A DNA stretch of 64,000 bases. Source: CAYNVQ01 sp964400735. GTDB taxonomy: Bacteria > Acidobacteriota > Aminicenantia > Aminicenantales > Aminicenantaceae. Shown piece after piece: positions 49,984-57,979 of the stretch. A program made the translations under genes and the position numbers. Each line of letters begins with the position of its first letter. Position 1 is the first letter of the stretch. The DNA lies in NCBI GenBank assembly GCA_964400735.1, contig CAYNVQ010000003.1, positions 310,001-374,000 of the forward strand, read 5' to 3'. Below the pieces are notes generated by a model. The model ran no database searches. It was not told where the DNA came from and was given only the letters and a program-made list of their open reading frames with translations.

Positions 49984-50660
49984 AAAAATTTGCTCCCCAA
50001 GATTTTCCTGGTGTTATGTCCTCAACCGTTTTTCTGGGCTCTTGTAATTTCCGTTGCCCGTACTGTCACAATGCGGAATTGGTTTTAAGCCCTGAAGGTC
50101 TTCCCACATTTCCGATGGAGTATTTTATCCAGTTTTTAAATTCCCGAAAAGGATGGCTCGAGGGCGTCTGTATCACAGGGGGAGAACCGCTTTTGCATTG
50201 GGACCTGAAGGACTTTTTATCTCTTTTGAAAAAAAGAAAGCTGTTGGTCAAACTGGACACAAATGGCTCTTTTCCCTCGCGTCTCGACCGGCTTCTCAAA
50301 ATGAATCTTCTCGATTCGATCGCCATGGATGTAAAGGCTCCGTTGGAAAGATATGCGGATGTGGTTAAGGCAAAAGTCAAGGAGGAGGATATCCGGAAAA
50401 GTCTGGACATCATCCTGAATTCAGGAGTGGGCTATACGTTCAGGACTACGGTTGTTCCGGGGCTGGTCGGCCCAGAAGATCTAATGAAAATCGGCCGGAT
50501 GCTCCAGGGGGCAAAGGTCTTTCAAATCCAAAAGTTTGTACCCTCCAATACCTTGGATCCCGTCTACGAGGGGAAAGAGACCTTTTCCAAGGAAGAAATT
50601 TCGGCTATGGCCGAAAAGGTCGAAGGATTTTTTAATGAGGTGAAAGTCCAAGGAGTTTAG
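49962..50660 (+). CDS. nrdG: Anaerobic ribonucleotide reductase activating enzyme
   Basis: 232 residues, radical SAM. The [4Fe-4S] motif CNFRCPYC (C-x3-C-x2-C) is preceded by 'FLGS', and the SAM-binding 'ITGGEPLL' and 'KLDTNGSFP' follow. It generates the glycyl radical on NrdD. This is the longer, PflA-like form of NrdG seen in many anaerobes and archaea. GTG start at 49962 inside the end of the glutaredoxin gene. dut begins 1 bp after its stop. Confidence 0.93.
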   Translation: MVEIKGLEKFAPQDFPGVMSSTVFLGSCNFRCPYCHNAELVLSPEGLPTFPMEYFIQFLNSRKGWLEGVCITGGEPLLHWDLKDFLSLLKKRKLLVKLDTNGSFPSRLDRLLKMNLLDSIAMDVKAPLERYADVVKAKVKEEDIRKSLDIILNSGVGYTFRTTVVPGLVGPEDLMKIGRMLQGAKVFQIQKFVPSNTLDPVYEGKETFSKEEISAMAEKVEGFFNEVKVQGV

Positions 50661-50661
50661 T

Positions 50662-51084
50662 ATGGAGCTCAAGGTAAGCAGGATTCACGCAGAGGCCAGA
50701 CTTCCTTCCTATGGGCATAGAGGGGATGCGGGATTGGACCTTTTCTCCGTGGTTGATCTTGTTTTGAAGAGGAGACAGGTCGAGGCCGTTTCTACTGGAA
50801 TCAAGGTGGCCATCCCGGAGGGGTATGTCGGTTTGATCTGGGATAAAAGCGGGATTTCGCTCAAAGGTGTTCACCGGCTGGCCGGAGTCATCGATTCAGG
50901 TTACAGGGGTGAAGTCAAGGTCGTATTGATTAATTTGAGCGATGCGCCGTTTAGGATAGAGAAAGGAATGAAGATCGCCCAAATGTTGATCCAGCCATTG
51001 AGTGTGGTGAATATCGTGGAGACCCAGGAGCTGGATGACACTTCGCGAGGTGAGGGTGGATTCGGAAGCACGGGTAAGTTTTAG
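50662..51084 (+). CDS. dut: dUTP diphosphatase
   Basis: 140 residues, trimeric dUTPase family. The five motifs are present: 1 'HRGDAGLDL', 2 'WDKSGIS' (a variant of PRSGLA), 3 'GVIDSGYRGEV', 4 'KIAQMLIQP' and 5 'RGEGGFGSTG'. It hydrolyses dUTP to dUMP, preventing uracil in DNA and feeding dTMP synthesis. Its place after nrdG puts dNTP supply and dUTP removal under one promoter. Motif 2 lacks the usual Arg at the first two positions, which may affect phosphate contacts. Confidence 0.93.
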   Translation: MELKVSRIHAEARLPSYGHRGDAGLDLFSVVDLVLKRRQVEAVSTGIKVAIPEGYVGLIWDKSGISLKGVHRLAGVIDSGYRGEVKVVLINLSDAPFRIEKGMKIAQMLIQPLSVVNIVETQELDDTSRGEGGFGSTGKF

Positions 51085-51185
51085 ATCATAAAGGGATTTT
51101 GATTCAACCTTCTGTGATTTTCCCAAATTTGTATCACTCGCCTGCCTTTGGTAAAGGATTGATCGATTTTTTCCGGTTGCTTATT

Positions 51186-51191
51186 TATAAT
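51186..51191 (+). promoter_or_regulatory. -10 box overlapping the start region of trmJ
   Basis: TATAAT at 51186-51191. The first ATG (51190) lies inside it; the second in-frame ATG (51199) is seven bases downstream, where transcription should begin. No good -35 at standard spacing (TTGATC is 21 bp away). Confidence 0.45.
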
Positions 51192-51198
51192 GGGGAAA

Positions 51199-51924
51199 AT
51201 GGAATTGTCGGAAAGAAAGATCGATTTCAAATCGAGGTTCGTCGTCATCCTGGCCAGGCCTGAACATCCCGAAAACATAGGGATGGCGGCTCGTCATATG
51301 AAAAACACAGGATTCCGGCAGCTGAGAATAACTGGAATCCCAGTTCTGAGCCCTCAAGCCTTCGTAACGGCGGTCCATGCTCGGGAAATATTGAATTCTG
51401 CAGAAATTTTTCCTAAGTTGGAAGAGGCCACGGCAGATCTCAAAATGGTCTTTGCTGCCACTTCAAAAAAAAGAAAAAATTTTTCCATGATTTCTCTAGA
51501 GGAAGCTGTGGAACGGATGCTCCAGTTTCCTGATTCAATAAAAATAGGACTCCTTTTTGGGAATGAGCGGACGGGTCTCGTTTCTGATGAGCTCAAGAGC
51601 TCGAATTTCCGTTTCAAAATACCTCAAGCGACCCGACAACCTTCTTACAATCTGGCCTCTGCTGTCTTGCTCACTCTTTTTCATATCTTTATCAAAATTC
51701 CTCGATTTTCAGCTGGGCCCAAAATGGATAGCCCTCTTTCCCTGAAGGAACAAAAAGAATGTATCGAGACGATTTTGCTCAGGTTAAAAGAAAGAGAATT
51801 TATCCATAAAACGAATGAAAAGCATATTACAGAATTGATTTATGATATTTTCGGAAGGCTTGGCCTGACGGATAGGGATAGTCGCCTTCTTCTGGCCATA
51901 TTTTCCAAAGGAGCGAGTAAATGA
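51199..51924 (+). CDS. TrmJ-like SPOUT tRNA/rRNA methyltransferase
   Basis: About 241 residues of the TrmH/SpoU family. Motif 1 is 'LARPEHPENIGMAARHMKNTGF', here slightly interrupted, motif 2 'GLLFGNERTGLVSDEL' and motif 3 'QPSYNLASAVLLTLFHI'; these form the SAM-binding trefoil knot. A helical C-terminal extension (about 165-240) is typical of TrmJ, which methylates position 32 of tRNA. I chose ATG 51199 because ATG 51190 lies inside a TATAAT box; a leaderless message is possible. Confidence 0.88.
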   Translation: MELSERKIDFKSRFVVILARPEHPENIGMAARHMKNTGFRQLRITGIPVLSPQAFVTAVHAREILNSAEIFPKLEEATADLKMVFAATSKKRKNFSMISLEEAVERMLQFPDSIKIGLLFGNERTGLVSDELKSSNFRFKIPQATRQPSYNLASAVLLTLFHIFIKIPRFSAGPKMDSPLSLKEQKECIETILLRLKEREFIHKTNEKHITELIYDIFGRLGLTDRDSRLLLAIFSKGASK

Positions 51925-51937
51925 AAGGAATCGGTAA

Positions 51938-52345
51938 ATGGATGAAATGAAAGTTACATTCCCTGGAGGGAAGCGTGTGGATGCAGAGTACAAGGGATTT
52001 GTGATCCGGACGGACCAACCGGTATACGCGGGCGGTGAGGGAAGTTCCCCTGCCCCATTTGACCTCTTTTTAGCATCGATTGCAACATGCGCCGGCATTT
52101 ATGTCCTTTCCTTTTGTCAGAACAGGGATATCCCGACGGATCAGGCTTCTGTGTTGATGCGTCTCCACAAGAGCATGGAGAAAAAGATGATCCACAAGAT
52201 CGATATCGAAATTTATCTCCCCCCTGAGTTTCCGGAAAAATATAAAAAGGCGGTGATCAAGGCAGTGGATAATTGTGCCGTAAAGGCACACATCATAGAT
52301 GCCCCTTCTTTTGAGATTGTGGTTAAGATTGAAGGGAAGGATTGA
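51938..52345 (+). CDS. OsmC-like protein
   Basis: 135 residues of the OsmC/Ohr fold: 'GGEGSSPAPFDLFLASIATCAG' spans the first conserved Cys, and 'AVDNCAVK' carries the second. The paired cysteines define peroxidase-type members; the 'SSPAPFDLFLASIATC' form with a distant second Cys is closer to YhfA/YeeD-associated OsmC relatives. The likely role is organic peroxide detoxification or sulfur handling. It follows trmJ by 13 bp and is likely co-transcribed. Confidence 0.88.
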   Translation: MDEMKVTFPGGKRVDAEYKGFVIRTDQPVYAGGEGSSPAPFDLFLASIATCAGIYVLSFCQNRDIPTDQASVLMRLHKSMEKKMIHKIDIEIYLPPEFPEKYKKAVIKAVDNCAVKAHIIDAPSFEIVVKIEGKD

Positions 52346-52359
52346 CCAGGACCTTTATT

Positions 52360-53331
52360 TCAATCGTAAAGCTGGGGATGCCACAAATAGTAGAAACCGC
52401 TTTTCAAGGATTGTATCATTTCCTGAACGCTTGTGCCTTCTAAGGGGAAGACACTCTTCAACTGGGTGGCGTATATGTTCGTCTTTTGTTTAGGATAATA
52501 GGTATAAGTCACCACGTTCGCCTCCCGTAGAGAGGAAAACTCGAGCATCCACTCCAGAGCGGCATCAAAATAGCCGATTTCATCGATCAACCTGGCCTCG
52601 AGGGCTTGGGATGCTGTGAGTATCCGGCCATCCGCCATTTTTTTTAGGTCATCGAGGGTGAGAAAATCTTTCCGGTTTTCATAGACCACTTTAAGGAAAT
52701 TCTGGTAATACTCATCGACGATATTCTGGAAAATTTTTCTCTCTTCCTCTGTCATTTCCCGAAAAGCGCTCCCCGAATCCTTCATTTTTCCCGATTTTAT
52801 TACCTGGACCTGAACTCCGATTTTTCCTAGGAGCCCATCGAGATTGGGAAAAAGAGAAATGACTCCGATACTTCCGGTCAGGCTGGATGGATGGGCGATG
52901 AGATAATCACAGGCAGAAGCGATGTAATAGCCGCCCGAGGCTGTCATGCTCATCATCAGGGCCAAAACAGGAACTCCTGTCCTGTTCTTGAAATTTTGGA
53001 TTTCATGAAAGATGATGTCGCTGGCCGTCACCTCTCCGCCGGGAGTATCCAGACGCAGGATAACTCCCTTTATCAGAGGATCTTCGGAAGCTTTTTTCAG
53101 CCGGTTATAGACTTGGGAGATGACGTCCGCTTCTCTTTCGAAGATGTTGGACCTGGATCCGACACCGATCAATCCTGAGATGTCAAGAAGGAGAATCTTT
53201 GCTTTTTCTCTGCTTTTGATCAACGTTACTTCTTCGATTTTATCTTCTCCTAGAAAATCCAAATGGATGTGTGTGGCGCAAGATGATAAAAGAAAAAACC
53301 ACAAAGCCAGCCAAATTCCAATTTTCTTCAT
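52360..53331 (-). CDS. sppA: Signal peptide peptidase SppA, lipoprotein form
   Basis: 323 residues, ClpP-fold serine protease of the short SppA type. The N-terminus carries a lipobox 'LLSSCA' (Cys about 18) instead of a plain membrane anchor. 'LRLDTPGGEV' precedes the nucleophile Ser in 'SMTASGGYYIASACD', and the catalytic Lys lies in 'VIKSGKMKDSGS'. It digests leftover signal peptides, probably on the periplasmic side of the membrane. SD TTGGAGGATCG precedes the ATG. Confidence 0.93.
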   Translation of the reverse strand: MKKIGIWLALWFFLLSSCATHIHLDFLGEDKIEEVTLIKSREKAKILLLDISGLIGVGSRSNIFEREADVISQVYNRLKKASEDPLIKGVILRLDTPGGEVTASDIIFHEIQNFKNRTGVPVLALMMSMTASGGYYIASACDYLIAHPSSLTGSIGVISLFPNLDGLLGKIGVQVQVIKSGKMKDSGSAFREMTEEERKIFQNIVDEYYQNFLKVVYENRKDFLTLDDLKKMADGRILTASQALEARLIDEIGYFDAALEWMLEFSSLREANVVTYTYYPKQKTNIYATQLKSVFPLEGTSVQEMIQSLKSGFYYLWHPQLYD

Positions 53332-53365
53332 CGATCCTCCAAGGTGATTTATCTTCGTACCTTAG

Positions 53366-53371
53366 ATTATA
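53366..53371 (-). promoter_or_regulatory. -10 box of sppA
   Basis: TATAAT on the minus strand (53371-53366), 34 bases before the sppA ATG. The -35 is weak (TTCAA-type at about 15-16 bp). Confidence 0.45.
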
Positions 53372-53382
53372 GCATATTCAAT

Positions 53383-53411
53383 TTGACTTGAACCTTAGCA
53401 GATGGTATAAA
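53383..53411 (+). promoter_or_regulatory. Promoter of the degenerate HD membrane protein gene
   Basis: TTGACT (53383-53388), 17-bp spacer, TATAAA (53406-53411), back to back with the sppA promoter; leader of about 105 bases. Confidence 0.6.
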
Positions 53412-53521
53412 GGCCGTGGGAAATCTGGCTGGCAGAAAAGACTTTTGGGGCGAAGGATTTGCTCGCTCGACTAAAAAGATGCGGTTTGCGCAGGGCATGA
53501 TGTGTAGTTGAAGGAGCGAGG

Positions 53522-54448
53522 ATGAAGAAAATAAAAGAATTTATCCTCAGGCACTTTGAAGGGTCGCTGATCATCCTGATTCTCATCGGGATACTTGTGA
53601 TAGTCTTTCTGGTGACCTACAAGGTTTCTTTTCTCAATTTTTTCTTCCTTCCGGTGATTCTCTCCGGTTACTTTTTGGGAAAAAAACGGGCTGTTTTGAC
53701 CGGGATTTTTTGCATTCTTCTTGTGGTCTTTTATCTTTTAGCCATCAATCTTTTTCTGGGATCCAAACCCGGATTTTCTCTAGACGAGGTGATCAATCTC
53801 ATAACCTGGGGGGGATTTTTGATCCTAACCGCAGCGATCGTCGGAACTCTATCCGAACAAAGGGAAAATCGGATCATGAAACTGAGGCAATCTTATGTCG
53901 GCGTCCTCGAGATTCTTCTCAAGTATATGGAGGTTGCCGATGAAAAAAAGCCGCGCTCTCTTCGCGTGGCCATTCTGGCAGGAAAAATGGCAGAGGCAGC
54001 GGGATTGGAAAAAAGAGAGATAGAAAACATCAAATCCGCCGCTTTGCTCTATGAAGCCGGAGACCTTCAGTCCAGCCTTTCCTTTTTCGAAGAGGTCGTT
54101 GATTTTATGTCTGCTAAGTCCGGTCCGTCGGAAAACAAATTGGGAGATAGAGAAAATGTGATGTTGACTTCTATAGCTTCTATTTTGAAGGAGGTAGAAC
54201 CTCTGCTCTCCCAATACTATCTTCGTTATATTCAGGAAGCACATGTTTTGGATAAGGACCTGGACCACATTCTGGTTGGGAGCAGCATAATAGCTCTGGC
54301 TGATTTGTATGACAGACTTTCCCACGGTGTCCCGCCCATCCAGGAGGAGGAGGAATATCAATCGAAGGAAGCGATCGAAAAATTAAGCGGACGCACCTTC
54401 CCCCATGTGGCTTTCTATGCCCTGCATGAAGCCACCCGATTTTCTTGA
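53522..54448 (+). CDS. Membrane protein with degenerate HD-GYP-like domain
   Basis: 308 residues. About four hydrophobic helices (about 17-120) are followed by a cytosolic helical region. 'LLKYMEVADEKKPRSLRVAILAGKMAEAAGLEKREIENIKSAALLYEAGD' (interrupt here noted as residues about 135-185) follows the HD-GYP pattern of two opening helices and 'AALLHDIGK'. However, the metal-binding His-Asp pair is Tyr-Glu ('LLYEAGD'), the earlier His is Arg, and the GYP loop is missing. 'IIALADLYDRLSHG' matches the late HD-GYP helix. It is probably a non-catalytic sensor or scaffold, perhaps binding c-di-GMP or a partner. Confidence 0.6.
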   Translation: MKKIKEFILRHFEGSLIILILIGILVIVFLVTYKVSFLNFFFLPVILSGYFLGKKRAVLTGIFCILLVVFYLLAINLFLGSKPGFSLDEVINLITWGGFLILTAAIVGTLSEQRENRIMKLRQSYVGVLEILLKYMEVADEKKPRSLRVAILAGKMAEAAGLEKREIENIKSAALLYEAGDLQSSLSFFEEVVDFMSAKSGPSENKLGDRENVMLTSIASILKEVEPLLSQYYLRYIQEAHVLDKDLDHILVGSSIIALADLYDRLSHGVPPIQEEEEYQSKEAIEKLSGRTFPHVAFYALHEATRFS

Positions 54449-54465
54449 TCTTAATTGTTCAAATG

Positions 54466-54477
54466 ACGGAATTCCGT
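54466..54477. repeat. Perfect 12-bp palindrome ACGGAATTCCGT
   Basis: Centred on GAATTC. Further CCGTTA-type repeats follow at 54474-54479 and near 54508. It lies in the 100-bp gap between the HD-like gene and the DUF429 gene; it could be an operator or a weak stem. Confidence 0.35.
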
Positions 54478-54551
54478 TACGGACGTTAGCGAAGTCATCC
54501 GGGTTTAATATCCGTTAGGGAAAGGATTCGGATTTTTCCTTTGGTTGAGGA

Positions 54552-55148
54552 ATGAAAGCAGAATTCTCCGTGGTCGGTATCGACCTGGCAGGTGTGGATC
54601 ACAGGCCAACAGGTTTCTGTCTGCTTTGTGGATGGTTGGCGCGGACTTCTCTTTTTTATTTGGATGAGGACATTTTGGATGCCGTAAAAGACAAAAAACC
54701 CAGGCTTGTCACCATCGATGCCCCCCTTTCCCTTCCGCCGGGAAGAACTTCGATTCATCAAAAAAATGGTGAGCATTTTCGTCCTTGCGACCTGGAGCTG
54801 AGGAAGAGAAAAATCCCTTTTTTCCCCATCACTCTTGGACCTATGCGCCTGTTGACCGAAAGAGGGATAAGGCTCAAACTTGAGTTGGAAAAAATCGGAT
54901 TCCCGGCACTCGAAATTTATCCAGGAGGCGCCCAGGATATATGGAAGATTCCTCGGGTTAAACAAGACAAGGAGAGATTGAGACAGGGCCTGAGGAGGTT
55001 GGGAATGGAAGGGCTGAGAAAAGACGCAACCTCTGACGAACTGGATGCAGCAACGGCCGCTCTAGTAGGGCTTTTTTATCTGCAGGGGAAAGCAGAAGTC
55101 TACGGAGATTTTTCCTCAGGTGCCATCGTGATGCCGAGGCCGGCATAA
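54552..55148 (+). CDS. DUF429 domain protein (predicted RNase H-fold nuclease)
   Basis: 198 residues. 'VVGIDLAGVDHRPTGF' is the characteristic first Asp strand; 'LVTIDAPLSLP' and 'PCDLELRKR' follow, with 'YPGGAQDIW' and a final 'DATSDELDAATAAL' supplying more acidic residues. DUF429 is predicted to be an RNase H-like nuclease with no settled function. Complete in length. It converges with the lipid kinase gene, 5 bp apart. Confidence 0.88.
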   Translation: MKAEFSVVGIDLAGVDHRPTGFCLLCGWLARTSLFYLDEDILDAVKDKKPRLVTIDAPLSLPPGRTSIHQKNGEHFRPCDLELRKRKIPFFPITLGPMRLLTERGIRLKLELEKIGFPALEIYPGGAQDIWKIPRVKQDKERLRQGLRRLGMEGLRKDATSDELDAATAALVGLFYLQGKAEVYGDFSSGAIVMPRPA

Positions 55149-55153
55149 AGAAT

Positions 55154-56107
55154 CTATTTTCTGGGGACAATGATTTGGAGAGCCCTGGGAAGAACTTTTA
55201 CTTCTATCCGGTCCTTGATGCCCCAGACCTCCCCGTGGTATTGCATCATGAGATTGTTTCCTTTGAACAAAACTTTTTTAGCTTTATAGTGCCTCTGTTT
55301 TCTTTGGAGTAGCCCGAAAAAGATCAGGGGAAAAAAGATCATATAAGTGAGACCTCTCATTTCAAAAAGAACGATGTCCACATAGCCGTCGTCCAATTCT
55401 GCTTTAGGGGCGGCTTTCCACCCATAACCGAAATGTTTCGACTTGGACACCACGCAATCCAGCGCCTGAAGATTAACCGTTAGGCGCTCGAATGGAGTTC
55501 CATCCTCATTCAATCCTTCGATCAGCTCTATTTCTTGTTCTTTGAGGGGCAGCTTCGGGATTATTTTCGAAGCAAAAATGTGTCCCCATAGGCCCGGAAT
55601 ATTTTTCTTCAGCTTTTCATGCGTGACTTCGGCACTGGCTCCTATGCTGCTGAAGGCGGCCCTGGTTTCTCCTTCGATTTCGAGAAGGTCGATCACCTTG
55701 ATTTCTCCTTCCTGAATAATCCTGATTGCCTTCCTTATGTTTAGGGGAATGCCTAAGGATCTACAGAACGCATTTCCACTCCCTAGCGGAATGATTCCCA
55801 AAGTGATATCTTTTTGGTTCTCACTGTCGACTATCCCTTGAATCACATCTGCCACCGTTCCGTCTCCCCCCGCGGCAACGATGATGTCGAAATCTTTGCA
55901 TAATTGCCGGGTCATTCGAACAGTCCGGGATTTGTCTGTTTGGTTATCGATTATCGGCCCGGGAAAATTGTCCTTAAGATATCTTCTTAAGGATTTTTTT
56001 CTTCTCCATTTTTTATTAGCGGCGTTCGGATTGATGATACAGACAAATTTTTTTCCGGTCTCCGCTGGGTGTCCGATTTTTTGTATGGTCGTTCTATCCG
56101 TATGCAT
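55154..56107 (-). CDS. Diacylglycerol/sphingosine kinase-like lipid kinase (YegS/BmrU)
   Basis: 317 residues. The nucleotide loop is 'VAAGGDGTVADVIQG', with 'GIIPLGSGNAFCRSLGI' and 'DLLEIEGETRAAFSSIGASAEV', then the C-terminal beta-sandwich ('LDDGYVDIVLFEMRGL', 'VEVKVLPRALQI'-like end). It phosphorylates a lipid alcohol such as diacylglycerol for phospholipid recycling. AAGG eight bases before the ATG. It lies 228 bp downstream of the epimerase gene in the same direction; the gap shows no terminator or gene. Confidence 0.9.
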   Translation of the reverse strand: MHTDRTTIQKIGHPAETGKKFVCIINPNAANKKWRRKKSLRRYLKDNFPGPIIDNQTDKSRTVRMTRQLCKDFDIIVAAGGDGTVADVIQGIVDSENQKDITLGIIPLGSGNAFCRSLGIPLNIRKAIRIIQEGEIKVIDLLEIEGETRAAFSSIGASAEVTHEKLKKNIPGLWGHIFASKIIPKLPLKEQEIELIEGLNEDGTPFERLTVNLQALDCVVSKSKHFGYGWKAAPKAELDDGYVDIVLFEMRGLTYMIFFPLIFFGLLQRKQRHYKAKKVLFKGNNLMMQYHGEVWGIKDRIEVKVLPRALQIIVPRK

Positions 56108-56335
56108 GGGCGTTACCTTATTTGTATCAGAAAAACAAGATGTTGGGCAAGGCCTTATTCATACGGAATATTCACGAAACAAACCGCTCCGACCAATCCC
56201 CTCTCAGCCTAGTGGAGCAGAGAAGGATCAAAATGTCTTGGCGATCTTAACAGCAGACATCGAGATGGCCTCCCGGCGGGTAGAGCAGGAAAATCCTCCG
56301 ACAGGTTTCATGAACAGCTCAGACTAGATCGAACA

Positions 56336-57304
56336 TCAGGGGTTGACGAGCATATCTTGAATGCCTGTTATCAGGTTAAATCGGGGATGGAAATCGAGCT
56401 CCCTTCTGGCTTTGGAGGAGGAGAATAACCAGTGTGTTTTCACCATGGCCTCCCATGTTCTCCTCCCGAAATACAGTTTGCGAAAACCCATGAAGCGGAG
56501 GAGGTCGGCCAGCCAGGCAAGGGAGTAGATGAATTCTTCAGGAATAGGAAAAAAAAATGAATCACCCAGCAAGGCTCTTTTTAGAGCCAGGATGATTTCT
56601 GCCCATGAATAAGCCGAACCATCGGTCAAATAATAGATTTGGCCCTGGGCCGTGGGTGATTCCGATGCCTGCATTATCCCGCTTATCAAATCCTTGATGT
56701 AGATCAAACTCGTCGATTTTCCCTCTTCCTTTAAGAGGGGGACAATGCGCCGGCGGATGAGTTTGATCAGGAGTTCGGTTTCTTGCTGTCTGGTCCCGAA
56801 AACATTGGGAGGTCGAATGATGGTTGACGGAATCTTTTCCCATATTTCCCTAATGGCATTTTCCCCGCAAAGCTTTGTACGGCCGTAGTGGGATTCGGGA
56901 GAAGGAGGATGGGTTTCATCATAAAAGGTATCAGAAGGTGTAGGGCCGGCAGCGCCAATGGTGGAGACGTAGACGAATCTTTTGATGCCAAGATTGGAGC
57001 GAAGGCAAGAATAGGCCAGGTTCCTGGTCCAGATGTGATTCACATTCTCGTAGACTTCGGCTGGTGCAGGCCGGATGCGGGCGGCCAGATGAAATATGTA
57101 ATCCTGGGCTTGGACGGCCTGCTCAAGGATGTCGGGATCATCCAACCGGCCGCTGAGGATACGGACCGGCATTTTTTTTATGGGGCTTATTCGGCTTTGA
57201 GGTCTGACCAGGCAGGTGATGTCCCATTTTCTCTCCACCAAGGTTTCCAGAAGATGGCTACCGATAAACCCGGTGGCTCCGGTGAGCAAAGCTTTAGGTG
57301 GCAT
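56336..57304 (-). CDS. NAD(P)-dependent epimerase/dehydratase (extended SDR)
   Basis: About 322 residues. The Rossmann motif 'LLTGATGFIGSHLLE' is near the N-terminus; the catalytic Tyr-x3-Lys is 'YGRTKLCGE', preceded by 'VYVSTIGAAGP'. 'IIRPPNVFGTRQQE' and 'LIYIKDLISGI' are typical of sugar-nucleotide or sterol-type extended SDRs. I chose ATG 57304 (AGAGAAGG upstream), which overlaps the VTT gene end by 11 bp; the longer frame from 57367 would overlap it by 74 bp. Substrate unknown. Confidence 0.9.
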   Translation of the reverse strand: MPPKALLTGATGFIGSHLLETLVERKWDITCLVRPQSRISPIKKMPVRILSGRLDDPDILEQAVQAQDYIFHLAARIRPAPAEVYENVNHIWTRNLAYSCLRSNLGIKRFVYVSTIGAAGPTPSDTFYDETHPPSPESHYGRTKLCGENAIREIWEKIPSTIIRPPNVFGTRQQETELLIKLIRRRIVPLLKEEGKSTSLIYIKDLISGIMQASESPTAQGQIYYLTDGSAYSWAEIILALKRALLGDSFFFPIPEEFIYSLAWLADLLRFMGFRKLYFGRRTWEAMVKTHWLFSSSKARRELDFHPRFNLITGIQDMLVNP

Positions 57305-57977
57305 CCTTCTCTTTTTTTCTTTTTTTTCTTCTGATGATACCCTGGAAAATGGAGATGTTTGCTGCAAGGATCAAAAGAACAAAGAGGGCAGCCAGCAAAT
57401 AATCAGGAATCTGGATCTTGTAGCCAAGATAGGACAGGAAAATAAACCTGGGGAATCGGGACAGGAAAACGGCCAGCGTGTATTTCATAATGGGATAGTG
57501 AGCCAGCACCACCAGAAACCGAATGGGATAGAAGGGAATCGGAGTGACTCCGGCTACCCAGATGGTAAGGAAAGGCGCCCTATTGAAAAATTTGATGGTT
57601 TTTTTGACGGCCTTCTTCTCTTTGAGCCTCCGGAAAATTTTCAAATCGGTTATATATTTGAACACGGAGTAATTCAGCATTTCGGTCAGCACGGTACTGG
57701 GTATGGCCACAAGCGCGACGATAAGCGGGTTGTAGAATTTCCCGAAATAGAGAATGGCGGGTTCATGGGGTACGGTAGCGATCAGAAATTCGGAGGGGAA
57801 GCTGTAGAAAAAGAGAACCCATAGATTTTTGCTCGCCTGGATTTCCTTCGAGGTCAGCCAAATGATAAGCAGCCCCAGCACAAAGGAGATCTGTAAAGCG
57901 AAAAGAATTGTCTTTATCCAGGGAAAGGGTCTTCGCCTCTGTTCCGGGGAAGACAGGCATTCCTCGCTGTTATTCAT
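57294..57977 (-). CDS. VTT/DedA-like membrane protein
   Basis: 227 residues with about five hydrophobic segments. The VTT pattern can be followed: 'PHEPAILYFGKFYNPLIVALVAIPSTVLTEMLNY' (split by a polar pair), 'FLTIWVAGVTPIPFYPIRFLVVLAHY' and 'RFPRFIFLSYLG', giving the conserved re-entrant loops and Arg residues. Related proteins scramble or transport phospholipids such as undecaprenyl phosphate. It lies 2 bp after the PHP-type gene and overlaps the epimerase gene, so the three are one operon. Confidence 0.75.
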   Translation of the reverse strand: MNNSEECLSSPEQRRRPFPWIKTILFALQISFVLGLLIIWLTSKEIQASKNLWVLFFYSFPSEFLIATVPHEPAILYFGKFYNPLIVALVAIPSTVLTEMLNYSVFKYITDLKIFRRLKEKKAVKKTIKFFNRAPFLTIWVAGVTPIPFYPIRFLVVLAHYPIMKYTLAVFLSRFPRFIFLSYLGYKIQIPDYLLAALFVLLILAANISIFQGIIRRKKRKKEKDAT

Positions 57978-57979
57978 GC

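Noticed and set aside
55881..56327. 148-codon plus-strand frame partly antisense to the lipid kinase
   Set aside because: Mostly complementary to a clear kinase gene; the free part has no start signal.
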